Shown here one piece after another: positions 1 through 5,396 of a stretch of DNA of 6,500 nt. The notes under the pieces were generated by a model that saw nothing but the letters and a program-made list of their open reading frames with translations, was not told where the DNA came from and did no database searches. Position numbers and translations under genes: made by a program. The stretch's first letter is position 1, and every line of letters begins with the position of its first letter. This DNA comes from an uncultured Lysobacteraceae bacterium (GTDB lineage: Bacteria > Pseudomonadota > Gammaproteobacteria > Xanthomonadales > Xanthomonadaceae): NCBI GenBank assembly GCA_946480825.1, contig CAMLLG010000123.1, forward strand, positions 1 to 6,500, given 5' to 3'.

Positions 1-1172
1 ACATGTTCGAAGCCGCGCTGGAAGCGGGGCTGGTCGCCGCCGGCGTGGACGTGCAATTGATGGGCCCGATGCCCACGCCGGCGGTGTCGCATCTCACCCG
101 TTCGCTGGGCGCCGACGGCGGCATCGTGATCAGCGCGTCGCACAATCCGCACTACGACAACGGCATCAAGTTTTTTTCGGCCGAGGGCGAGAAACTCGAC
201 GACGCCACCGAACTGGCGATCGAGGCCGCGCTCGACAGGCCGTTCAGCACGGTGGCGTCCGATCAGCTCGGCAAGGCCGTGCGCACCCGCGACGCCATCG
301 GCCGCTACGTGGAAGCCTGCAAGGGCTCGGTCGCACGGCGTTTCGATCTTGGCGGCATGCGCATCGTGGTCGACTGCGCGCACGGCGCCACCTACCAGAT
401 CGGCCCGCTGGTGCTGCGCGAACTCGGCGCGCGGGTCGAGGCCATCGGCGTGGATCCCAATGGCGTGAACATCAATGACGGCGTCGGTTCCACCCATCCC
501 GAGGCGCTGGTGGCCCGCGTCCGCGAGACCGGTGCCGACCTCGGCATCGCTTTCGACGGCGACGGCGACCGGGTGATGTTCGTCGACAGCGACGGCCAGG
601 TGCGCGATGGCGACGACCTGCTGTACGTGCTCGCCACCGACTGGAAGCTCGAGGGCCGTCTGCGCGGACCCGTGGTCGGTACGCTGATGACCAATTACGG
701 GCTGGAGCGCGCTTTCGCCGAGCGCGGCATCGAATTCGTCCGCACCAAGGTCGGCGACCGTTACGTGCACCAGGCATTGCTCGAACACGGCGGCACGCTC
801 GGTGGCGAGACTTCGGGGCATCTGCTGTGCCTGGATCGCGTCAGTTCCGGCGACGGCATCATCAGCGCCCTGCAGGTGCTGGAAGTGCTGCGCCGGCGCG
901 GGCTGAGCCTGCAGCAGGTGCTGGCGGGATTCGTGAAGGTGCCGCAGAAGACCGTCAACGTGAAGGTGGCGGCCGGCAGCCGGCCGGCCGAAGCGGGCAG
1001 CGTGAAGGCCGCGCTGGCACAGGCGCAGGCGGCGGTGCAGGGCAGGGGGCGCGCGTTCCTGCGGCCTTCGGGGACCGAGCCCGTGGTCAGGGTCACGGTG
1101 GAAGCCGACGATGCCGGCCTGATGCAGGCCACCCTGGATCGGCTGGCCGAGGCGGTCCGCGCCGCGGCCTGA
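1..1172 (+). CDS. glmM: Phosphoglucosamine mutase GlmM, 3' part (5' end outside window)
   Basis: Converts glucosamine-6-phosphate to glucosamine-1-phosphate in the cytoplasm, the step before UDP-GlcNAc synthesis for peptidoglycan and LPS. The visible 389 residues match E. coli GlmM from about its residue 57, so roughly 56 N-terminal residues lie upstream; the ATG at base 3 is an internal Met, not the start. Numbering from that Met, the phosphoserine loop SASHNP is at 44-49 (phosphorylated Ser46, equal to E. coli Ser102). The Mg-binding loop DGDGDR is at 185-190 (E. coli Asp241/243/245), the sugar-binding GGETSGH is near 263-269, and the C-terminal phosphate-binding RPSGTEP is at 354-360. The order of all four alpha-D-phosphohexomutase signatures and the usual C-terminal length show an intact gene apart from the window edge. 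PNGVNIN and the GlmM-type phosphate loop favour GlmM over a phosphomannomutase. TGA ends it at 1172. Confidence 0.97.
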   Translation, partial: MFEAALEAGLVAAGVDVQLMGPMPTPAVSHLTRSLGADGGIVISASHNPHYDNGIKFFSAEGEKLDDATELAIEAALDRPFSTVASDQLGKAVRTRDAIGRYVEACKGSVARRFDLGGMRIVVDCAHGATYQIGPLVLRELGARVEAIGVDPNGVNINDGVGSTHPEALVARVRETGADLGIAFDGDGDRVMFVDSDGQVRDGDDLLYVLATDWKLEGRLRGPVVGTLMTNYGLERAFAERGIEFVRTKVGDRYVHQALLEHGGTLGGETSGHLLCLDRVSSGDGIISALQVLEVLRRRGLSLQQVLAGFVKVPQKTVNVKVAAGSRPAEAGSVKAALAQAQAAVQGRGRAFLRPSGTEPVVRVTVEADDAGLMQATLDRLAEAVRAAA

Positions 1173-1178
1173 TCGATC

Positions 1179-1192
1179 TTGATCGCGATCAA
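1179..1192. repeat. Perfect 14-bp palindrome just after glmM
   Basis: TTGATCGCGATCAA reads the same on both strands and starts six bases after the glmM stop. It has no loop and no following T-run, so it is a poor intrinsic terminator. A dimeric protein-binding site is possible, but nothing else supports that. GATC-rich palindromes can arise by chance. Confidence 0.35.
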
Positions 1193-1250
1193 CACCGCCA
1201 TGGCCTGCGGCGTCCAGAATTCCGCGACCTGCCGGCAACGGCCTCCGCAG

Positions 1251-1306
1251 CGGCCGTTCGTAGGCGGCCGTTCGTAGGCGGCCGTTCGTAGGCGGCCGTT
1301 CGTAGG
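1251..1306. repeat. Tandem repeat, four perfect copies of a 14-bp unit
   Basis: The unit CGGCCGTTCGTAGG occurs four times without mismatch at 1251-1264, 1265-1278, 1279-1292 and 1293-1306. It lies in the 203-base gap between glmM and the oxygenase gene. Each unit begins with the self-complementary hexamer CGGCCG, so neighbouring copies can pair into 6-bp stems with 8-base loops. Perfect identity suggests recent expansion or active slippage. The unit length is not a multiple of three and the array lies outside the genes called here. The last copies run into the probable promoter of the next gene. Confidence 0.93.
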
Positions 1307-1313
1307 CGATAAT
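1285..1313 (+). promoter_or_regulatory. Candidate promoter of the oxygenase gene, inside repeat and palindrome
   Basis: A -10-like GATAAT at 1308-1313 (five of six consensus bases) lies exactly 17 bases after TTCGTA at 1285-1290. TTCGTA is a weak -35 match supplied by the 14-bp repeat. The -10 is embedded in the near-perfect palindrome GGCGAT-A-ATCGCC (1305-1317), which could be an operator. A start near 1320 would give a leader of about 55 bases before the ATG at 1376. The -10 is persuasive for a high-GC genome; the -35 is not. Confidence 0.45.
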
Positions 1314-1375
1314 CGCCGGGACACGCCACGCGACGCATTCCAGACGACGACACGTTTCCAGGACGACAGAACGAC

Positions 1376-2317
1376 ATGAGCACGCAGCCCTATATTCCGA
1401 CCCTCGACATCCAGCGATTCGACACCGATCGCGATGCCTTCGTCGCCGAACTCGGCGCGGCCTACCGCGAATGGGGATTCGCCGGCATCCGCGGCCACGG
1501 CATTCCGCAGCAGCTGATCGACGGCGCCTACGATGTGTTCGTGCGTTTCTTCGCTCTGCCCGATGACGTGAAGAAGCGTTATCACATCCCCGGCGGCGGC
1601 GGCGCCCGCGGCTATACCCCGTTCGGCGTCGAGACCGCGAAGGATTCCAAGCATTTCGACCTCAAGGAGTTCTGGCACGTCGGCCGCGAAGTCCGCGATC
1701 AGAAGTACGCGGAGGTGATGCCGGCGAACGTGTGGCCCGACGAAGTGCCGGAATTCCGCGAGCGCGCGCTCGCGCTGTACGGCGCGCTCGATGCGCTGGG
1801 CGCGCGCGTGCTGGCGGCGCTGGCCCTGCACATCGGTTTGCCGGAGCATTACTTCGCCGACAAGACCGACAACGGCAATTCGATCCTGCGTCCGATCCAC
1901 TATCCGCCGATCACCGCCGACGACATCCCGAACGTACGCGCGGGCGCGCACGAAGACATCAATCTGATCACGCTGCTGGTCGGCGCCAGCGCCGCAGGTC
2001 TGGAAGTGAAGTCGAAGCACGGCGAGTGGGTGCCGTTCACGTCCGATGCGGACACGATCGTCGTCAACATCGGCGACATGCTGCAGCGGCTCACCAACCA
2101 CGTCTATCCGTCGACCACCCATCGCGTGGTCAATCCGCCGGGCGACCAGGCGCGCAAGCCGCGCTACTCCACGCCGTTCTTCCTGCACCCGAATCCGGAC
2201 TTCCTGATCGACGTGCTGCCCGCCTGCGTGAGCGCGGACAACCCGAGCCGCTATCCCGAGCCGATCACCGCCCAGGGCTACCTCGAAGAACGGTTGCGCG
2301 AGATCAAGTTGATCTGA
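1376..2317 (+). CDS. Isopenicillin N synthase-like Fe(II)/2-oxoglutarate-type oxygenase
   Basis: A 313-residue cytoplasmic non-haem iron oxygenase of the isopenicillin-N-synthase-like superfamily; the substrate is unknown. The N-terminal DIOX_N domain spans about residues 7-110 (IPTLDIQRF, then GFAGIRGHGIP). The double-stranded beta-helix core spans about 165-280. The facial triad is visible as His192-Glu-Asp194 (AHEDINLITLL) and His249 (STTHRVVNPP). Arg263-Tyr-Ser265 (RYSTPFF) is the RxS pair that binds the 2-oxoglutarate carboxylate in most members. With all residues present it should be active. Length and motif spacing fit the bacterial 'isopenicillin N synthase family oxygenase' group, many of which have no known reaction. 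No peptide-synthetase or beta-lactam gene lies nearby, so antibiotic synthesis is not supported. The ATG at 1376 has only a weak AGGA (1360-1363, 12 bases away). The gene is probably a single-gene unit between the repeat promoter and the hairpin at 2345. Confidence 0.9.
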   Translation: MSTQPYIPTLDIQRFDTDRDAFVAELGAAYREWGFAGIRGHGIPQQLIDGAYDVFVRFFALPDDVKKRYHIPGGGGARGYTPFGVETAKDSKHFDLKEFWHVGREVRDQKYAEVMPANVWPDEVPEFRERALALYGALDALGARVLAALALHIGLPEHYFADKTDNGNSILRPIHYPPITADDIPNVRAGAHEDINLITLLVGASAAGLEVKSKHGEWVPFTSDADTIVVNIGDMLQRLTNHVYPSTTHRVVNPPGDQARKPRYSTPFFLHPNPDFLIDVLPACVSADNPSRYPEPITAQGYLEERLREIKLI

Positions 2318-2344
2318 CCGCCGCGGCCGTCCTCGCGCCGTCTC

Positions 2345-2370
2345 CGAAGGCCGCCGCAGGGCGGCCTTCG
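2345..2370. terminator. Strong GC hairpin after the oxygenase gene, candidate terminator
   Basis: CGAAGGCCGCC (2345-2355), loop GCAG, then GGCGGCCTTCG (2360-2370) form a perfect 11-bp stem starting 28 bases after the oxygenase stop. No T-tract follows, so it is either a U-poor terminator of the kind reported in high-GC bacteria, a 3'-end stabiliser, or a copy of a dispersed repeat. Its CGAAGGCCG core is shared with the palindrome at 6026-6053. Confidence 0.55.
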
Positions 2371-2481
2371 CGCGTCCGCCGCCTGCCGTCCGTCGCGCCT
2401 TCCGTCGCAGCAGGGATCGATCCGGCCGGCGCGGTGGAGCGAACCGTGCCACAGTGGGCCTCCCCCGCCGAGTCGCCTCCC

Positions 2482-2895
2482 ATGCACAAACCCGTTTATC
2501 GGACCCGCGACGCGGCGCCCGTGCGCTCTTTCGTCCTCGCGATCGCGCTGGTGGGCGCCGTCGCGGTCCTCATCCCGTATGCCGCGCGGATCGATCGGGG
2601 TCATGAACTGCCCGATGCGCTCTACGGCATCGGCCTGTGGGTCGTGGGCCTCGCAGCGATGATCGCGCGCTGGCGACTGGGGCTGGGCATCTTCGCCGCG
2701 ACCTTCGCCGCAGGCGCCGGGGTGCCCCTGGCCGTGTTGGGCAAACTGCTGTGGGACGTCGCCGCCGATCCCGCCGCGCACAATCTCTGGCCTTTCGAGC
2801 TCGCCATCGCGGTCGCCGTGGGTGGTGTCGTCGCGCTGGCGGGTGCGCTGGTCGGCTGGGTCATGCGCGTGCTGGTGCCGCAGAAGAATGCGTGA
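2482..2895 (+). CDS. Small four-helix membrane protein, function unknown
   Basis: A predicted 137-residue integral inner-membrane protein. Four hydrophobic stretches are visible at about residues 15-35, 46-63, 67-90 and 104-131. They are separated by short polar loops (RIDRGHELPD, RWR, WDVAADPAAHN), and the protein ends in a short PQKNA tail. A positive N-terminus (HKPVYRTRD) suggests the N-terminus is cytoplasmic. I recognise no family motif and offer no function. The start is uncertain: the ATG at 2482 has no clear Shine-Dalgarno, and in-frame GTG codons at 2434 and 2446 could extend it by 16 or 12 residues. The ATG is preferred because the extension is Pro/Ser-rich. The gene follows the 2345 hairpin and converges on the SDR gene with 55 bases between stops. 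A weak AGCGC/GCGCT stem (2903-2920) is the only structure seen there. Confidence 0.7.
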   Translation: MHKPVYRTRDAAPVRSFVLAIALVGAVAVLIPYAARIDRGHELPDALYGIGLWVVGLAAMIARWRLGLGIFAATFAAGAGVPLAVLGKLLWDVAADPAAHNLWPFELAIAVAVGGVVALAGALVGWVMRVLVPQKNA

Positions 2896-2950
2896 TCCCG
2901 AAAGCGCGCGTCGAAGCGCTGCAGTCGAAACATGCTCGTCGGAACAACGC

Positions 2951-3754
2951 TCAGTCGGCGTCGCGGAATTCCTTGCTGCGACTGGCCACGAGCGCCCGCG
3001 CCAATCCGTCCGGCAGGTACTTCGACAACCCGGCGATGAGCCGATTCGCGCCGCCGGTGACGCAGCGTGTCCGGCCGCGTTCCACCGCATCCAGCCCGAG
3101 GCGCGCGACCTGGTCCGCATCCAGCCACAGCAGTTTCGGCAACTTCGAGACCCGCTCGCGCATGCCGTTCACGTCGTGGAATTCTGTGTACGTGAAGCCG
3201 GGGCAGAGCGCGCAGACGTGTACGCCGCGGTCCGCCACTTCCAGCGCCAGCGATTCGGAAAAACGGATCAGGAAACTCTTCGCGGCCCCGTACAGCGTGT
3301 GTCCCGCCGATGCGGGCACCAGTCCGGCCAGCGACGCCACGTTGACGATCCGCCCGTGACCCGCGGCTTCCATGGCCGGCAGGAAGCGATGGGTCAGTTC
3401 GCAGACCGCGGCGACCATCACCTGCAGGAATTCGGCGTGCGTGCGCCAGTCGGAGGACAGATAGCGTCCGGGCACGCCGTAGCCGGCGTTGTTGACCAGA
3501 TGCGCCACATGCAGGCCGCGCGCGACGACTTCGGCATGCAGCGCCGCCGGAGCCGCGGCATCCGCAAGGTCGGCGGTCAGCACCACCACGTCGACGGTCG
3601 TCCGCAGCTCGGTCGCCAGCGCTTCCAGTCGCTCGGCGCGACGCGCGGTCAGGATGAGCGGCACGTCCCGGCGCGCGTATTCGCGGGCGATCGCCGCGCC
3701 GATGCCGCTGGATGCGCCGGTGACCAGCGCGTATCCCGATGTCCGTGGAGTCAT
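2951..3754 (-). CDS. Short-chain dehydrogenase/reductase (classical SDR)
   Basis: A 267-residue NAD(P)-dependent oxidoreductase with a Rossmann fold; the substrate is unknown. Seen in order: the dinucleotide loop TGASSGIG at 12-19; TARR at 36-39, whose arginines favour NADP(H); ADL at 61-63; NNAG at 88-91; Ser141 in NVASLAG; and Tyr155-GAA-Lys159, the catalytic YxxxK. CPGFTYTEF (184-192) follows, as in the DltE/YqjQ-like subgroup. The fourth tetrad residue, the Asn usually found in a V-N-V context after NNAG, is Met113 here (QVMVAAVCELT); the codon is plainly ATG. The enzyme may still work, since the position is not invariant, but activity could differ. The start at 3754 has a good GAGGG Shine-Dalgarno (3765-3761) six bases away. 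Transcription is opposite to all neighbours, so the gene is its own unit, divergent from tpiA across 109 bases. Confidence 0.93.
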   Translation of the reverse strand: MTPRTSGYALVTGASSGIGAAIAREYARRDVPLILTARRAERLEALATELRTTVDVVVLTADLADAAAPAALHAEVVARGLHVAHLVNNAGYGVPGRYLSSDWRTHAEFLQVMVAAVCELTHRFLPAMEAAGHGRIVNVASLAGLVPASAGHTLYGAAKSFLIRFSESLALEVADRGVHVCALCPGFTYTEFHDVNGMRERVSKLPKLLWLDADQVARLGLDAVERGRTRCVTGGANRLIAGLSKYLPDGLARALVASRSKEFRDAD

Positions 3755-3808
3755 CCCGTGCCCTCGTGTCTGGAGCGGCCAGCATACCCGCAGCTCTACC
3801 CTGACCAG

Positions 3809-3837
3809 TTCGGTGCGGGCCCGTCATCGGCTATCCT
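3809..3837 (+). promoter_or_regulatory. Weak candidate tpiA promoter in the divergent gap
   Basis: TATCCT at 3832-3837 matches the -10 consensus at four of six positions, 17 bases after TTCGGT (3809-3814), a poor -35. It would give a leader of about 20 bases before tpiA. On the other strand TATGCT (3786-3781) is an equally modest -10 for the SDR gene. A divergent gap this short must hold both promoters, but the exact sites are uncertain. Confidence 0.3.
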
Positions 3838-3863
3838 GTCGAGGATTCGTCCTGGAGTGCGTC

Positions 3864-4616
3864 ATGCGTCGCAAGATCGTCGCCGGTAACTGGAAACTGC
3901 ACGGCACCCGTGCCTTCGCCACCGATCTGGTGGGTGCCATCGCCTCAGGCCTCGCGGCCGGCGGTCCCGATGTGGTGGTGCTGCCGCCACTGCCTTACCT
4001 CGGCGAGCTGATCGAGGACTTCCACGGCCGCGGCATCGCCTTCGGCGCCCAGGACGTCAGCGCCAACGAGAAGGGCGCCTACACCGGTGAGGTGTCCGCC
4101 GGCATGCTGGTCGACATCGGCGTCCGTTACGGCCTGATCGGGCACTCCGAGCGTCGTCAGTACCACGCCGAATCCGATGCCCTCATCGCCCGCAAGTTCG
4201 TGGCCGCCAAGCACGCAGGATTGGTGCCGATCCTGTGCGTGGGCGAATCGCTGCACGAGCGTGAAGCCGATCAGACCGAATACCGGATCGAAACCCAGCT
4301 CGGCGCGATCTTCGATCATGCCGGCCCGCAGGCCTTCGCCGGGGCGGTCATCGCCTACGAACCGGTCTGGGCGATCGGCACCGGCAGGACCGCCACCCCC
4401 GCGCAGGCACAGGCCGTGCACGCCTTCATTCGTGGCGAAGTCGCCGCGCGCGATGCTACAATCGCCGGCTCGCTGCCCCTCCTGTACGGGGGCAGTTGCA
4501 AGCCGGACAACGCGGCCGAGCTGTTCGCTCAGCCGGACGTGGATGGCGGGTTGATCGGCGGCGCCTCGCTGGTGGCGGCCGATTTCCTCGCGATCGTCGC
4601 GGCCGCCAGAGTCTGA
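3864..4616 (+). CDS. tpiA: Triosephosphate isomerase TpiA
   Basis: Interconverts glyceraldehyde-3-phosphate and dihydroxyacetone phosphate in glycolysis and gluconeogenesis; a cytoplasmic TIM barrel, normally a dimer. The 250 residues match the usual bacterial length. Catalytic residues are visible: Asn9 and Lys11 (GNWKLHG), His94 (GHSERRQYH) and the base Glu166 (AYEPVWAIGTG). Mobile loop 6 follows (about 167-177), then YGGSCKP (208-214) and GGLIGGASL (228-236), which bind the phosphate. The start is fixed by the N-terminal motif and by GGAG at 3854-3857, six bases before the ATG; an open frame extending upstream has no TIM character. secG begins 75 bases after the stop on the same strand, so the two may be co-transcribed. 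A -10-like element lies inside the 3' part of this gene. Confidence 0.98.
   Translation: MRRKIVAGNWKLHGTRAFATDLVGAIASGLAAGGPDVVVLPPLPYLGELIEDFHGRGIAFGAQDVSANEKGAYTGEVSAGMLVDIGVRYGLIGHSERRQYHAESDALIARKFVAAKHAGLVPILCVGESLHEREADQTEYRIETQLGAIFDHAGPQAFAGAVIAYEPVWAIGTGRTATPAQAQAVHAFIRGEVAARDATIAGSLPLLYGGSCKPDNAAELFAQPDVDGGLIGGASLVAADFLAIVAAARV
4454..4462 (+). promoter_or_regulatory. Extended -10-like element inside tpiA
   Basis: TGCTACAAT contains the hexamer TACAAT (4457-4462; five of six consensus bases) preceded by the TGn of extended -10 promoters. No -35 is recognisable 16-18 bases upstream. It stands out in GC-rich coding sequence and lies about 230 bases before secG, so it could drive secG independently of tpiA. 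It may also be a chance result of the codons for Asp-Ala-Thr-Ile. Confidence 0.35.
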
Positions 4617-4638
4617 TCGCCGCGGTTTCCGCGCGATC
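4615..4638 (+). terminator. Hairpin in the tpiA-secG gap
   Basis: GATCG-C-CGCGG (4615-4625), loop TTT, then CCGCG-CGATC (4629-4638) make a 10-bp stem with one bulged C. It starts at the last two bases of the tpiA stop codon. No T-run follows. It may attenuate transcription, stabilise the tpiA 3' end or mark RNA processing between tpiA and secG. Confidence 0.4.
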
Positions 4639-4691
4639 CCGACGCCGGGGCGGGCGCTCCGGCCGACCTGACTTCCTTACGGGCGCCAACG

Positions 4692-5132
4692 ATGCTGTTG
4701 ATCCTCAATGTGGTTTACGTGCTGGTCGCGATCGCCATGATCGCGCTGATCCTGATGCAACGCGGCGCGGGCGCGCAGGCGGGCTCCGGTTTCGGCGCAG
4801 GCGCATCGGCCACGGTGTTCGGCTCCCGCGGAGCCTCCAATTTCCTGACCAAGTCGACGAAATGGCTCGCCATCGTCTTCTTCGGCATCAGTCTGTTCAT
4901 GGCCTGGTACGCCACCCACGGCGGCAAGCCGCAGGCGCCTTCCGAACAGGATCTCGGCGTGATGTCGCAGACCACCGCGCCGAAGAAGACCGAGGTGCCG
5001 AAGGCGCCAGTGGTGCCCACCGCCCCGGCCGCGCAGCCCATCCCGCAGGCCGCTCCGCAAACCGCTCCGGCCGCCGCGCCCGCGACGCCTGCCGCAGCTC
5101 CGGAGACGCAGCCGGCACCGCAGGGAGGCTGA
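4692..5132 (+). CDS. secG: Preprotein translocase subunit SecG with Pro/Ala-rich tail
   Basis: Small accessory subunit of the SecYEG protein-conducting channel in the inner membrane; it aids SecA-driven export. Two membrane helices are seen at about residues 3-22 and 56-74. They flank the conserved cytoplasmic loop (LMQRGAGAQAGSGFGAGAS from 21, then FGSRGASNFLTKSTKWLA), which is the family hallmark. The core ends near residue 77. Residues 78-146 form a low-complexity tail dominated by Pro, Ala and Gln, probably disordered and periplasmic; E. coli SecG is about 110 residues with a shorter tail. The ATG at 4692 begins directly with helix 1. Its ribosome site is weak: only GGG lies near, at 4681-4683. 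The tail is GC-rich and repetitive and so likely to vary in length between relatives. Confidence 0.95.
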   Translation: MLLILNVVYVLVAIAMIALILMQRGAGAQAGSGFGAGASATVFGSRGASNFLTKSTKWLAIVFFGISLFMAWYATHGGKPQAPSEQDLGVMSQTTAPKKTEVPKAPVVPTAPAAQPIPQAAPQTAPAAAPATPAAAPETQPAPQGG

Positions 5133-5139
5133 GCGCTTC

Positions 5140-5161
5140 CGGGTGCGGCCATCCGCATCCG
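5140..5161 (+). terminator. Hairpin 7 bases after secG, candidate terminator
   Basis: Bases 5140-5148 pair with 5153-5161 around the loop CCAT: nine base pairs, one of them a G-U wobble. The position right after the secG stop fits a terminator or 3'-end stabiliser. No T-tract follows, and an alternative GCAT/ATGC pairing (5155-5165) competes with it. Confidence 0.45.
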
Positions 5162-5209
5162 ATGCGCCGGAACGCACTGCAGTCCGCGTTCCGAAAAACG
5201 ACGATCATT

Positions 5210-5238
5210 CGGCTTCGCCGTCCGGTTTTCGTCGAAAA
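5210..5238. repeat. Inverted repeats upstream of the tRNA promoter
   Basis: CGGC-TTC-GCCG (5210-5220) is a short hairpin followed by TCCGG and a TTTT run (5226-5229). That makes it a second, weak terminator candidate for secG. TTTTCG-T-CGAAAA (5226-5238) is a near-perfect palindrome directly upstream of the tRNA -35 region and could be a protein-binding site. TCGTCG at 5229-5234 could also pair with CGACGA at 5199-5204, enclosing the first hairpin. Confidence 0.3.
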
Positions 5239-5242
5239 GGGT

Positions 5243-5270
5243 GCGACTTTTCTTCAGCATCCTTTACAAT
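5243..5270 (+). promoter_or_regulatory. Promoter of tRNA-Leu
   Basis: TACAAT at 5265-5270 is a strong -10 for this genome. It lies 16 bases after GCGACT (5243-5248), which keeps the central GAC of TTGACA. Transcription would start near 5277, about 35 bases before the mature tRNA. The same transcript may continue into nuoA, since no clear promoter or T-run terminator is visible between the tRNA and nuoA. Confidence 0.65.
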
Positions 5271-5275
5271 AGTTG

Positions 5276-5303
5276 GGCTTCGCGATCACAACGGTGCGAA
5301 GCC
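5276..5303 (+). other. Hairpin in the 5' leader of the tRNA-Leu precursor
   Basis: GGCTTCGC (5276-5283) and GCGAAGCC (5296-5303) form a perfect 8-bp stem with a 12-base loop. It begins at the predicted transcription start and ends eight bases before the tRNA. The loop sequence ATCAC (5285-5289) is complementary to GTGAT (5304-5308) just 3' of the stem, giving an alternative pairing. This leader would be removed by RNase P. Confidence 0.55.
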
Positions 5304-5311
5304 GTGATATT

Positions 5312-5396
5312 GCCCAGGTGGCGGAATTGGTAGACGCACTACCTTGAGGTGGTAGCGACGTAAGTCGTGGGGGTTCGAGTCCCCCCTTGGGCACCA
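5312..5396 (+). tRNA. leuU: tRNA-Leu(GAG), class II, CCA encoded
   Basis: A full cloverleaf can be drawn. The acceptor stem GCCCAGG (5312-5318) pairs with CTTGGGC (5386-5392) with one G-U. The D-arm region carries TGGCGGAATTGGTAGACGCA, typical of tRNA-Leu. The anticodon stem CTACC/GGTAG (5339-5343/5351-5355) encloses the loop TTGAGGT with anticodon GAG at 5346-5348, reading CUC and CUU. A long variable arm (CGAC-GTAA-GTCG, 5356-5367) marks class II. The T-arm GGGGG-TTCGAGT-CCCCC is at 5369-5385. Discriminator A5393 and an encoded CCA (5394-5396) follow. E. coli leuU has the same anticodon and also lies just after secG, so the location is conserved. CUC is a frequent Leu codon in high-GC genomes, so this is probably an important tRNA. 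Confidence 0.98.

Noticed and set aside
1251..1306. CRISPR-like array
   Set aside because: The 14-bp copies are directly adjacent with no spacers, and no cas gene is present.
1376..2317. Oxygenase as part of a beta-lactam or ethylene pathway
   Set aside because: The superfamily match is clear, but no peptide synthetase, acyltransferase or related gene lies nearby, and the superfamily has many unrelated substrates.
761..2452. 563-codon open frame on the minus strand, the longest in the window
   Set aside because: It runs antisense through the ends of glmM and most of the oxygenase gene, both with clear families, and through the tandem repeat. Its product is Arg/Ala/Gly-rich without domains. 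Long antisense frames are normal in GC-rich DNA.
1732..2481. Long N-terminal extension of the small membrane protein
   Set aside because: It is an out-of-frame shadow of the oxygenase gene, Arg/Ala-rich, with no signal of coding.
2278..3120. 280-codon minus-strand frame over the membrane-protein gene
   Set aside because: Composition is Arg/Asp/Gly-rich with no hydrophobic core or motif, and it overlaps the 3' end of the SDR gene. The plus-strand frame has coherent membrane helices.
3489..3863. 125-residue N-terminal extension of TpiA
   Set aside because: The frame is open upstream, but TIM begins canonically with the GNWK motif near residue 8, GGAG sits six bases before the 3864 ATG, and the extension overlaps the SDR gene.
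5276..5308. H-type pseudoknot in the tRNA leader
   Set aside because: Forming both stems would leave no linker across the 8-bp stem, which is geometrically unlikely; alternative pairing is the safer reading.
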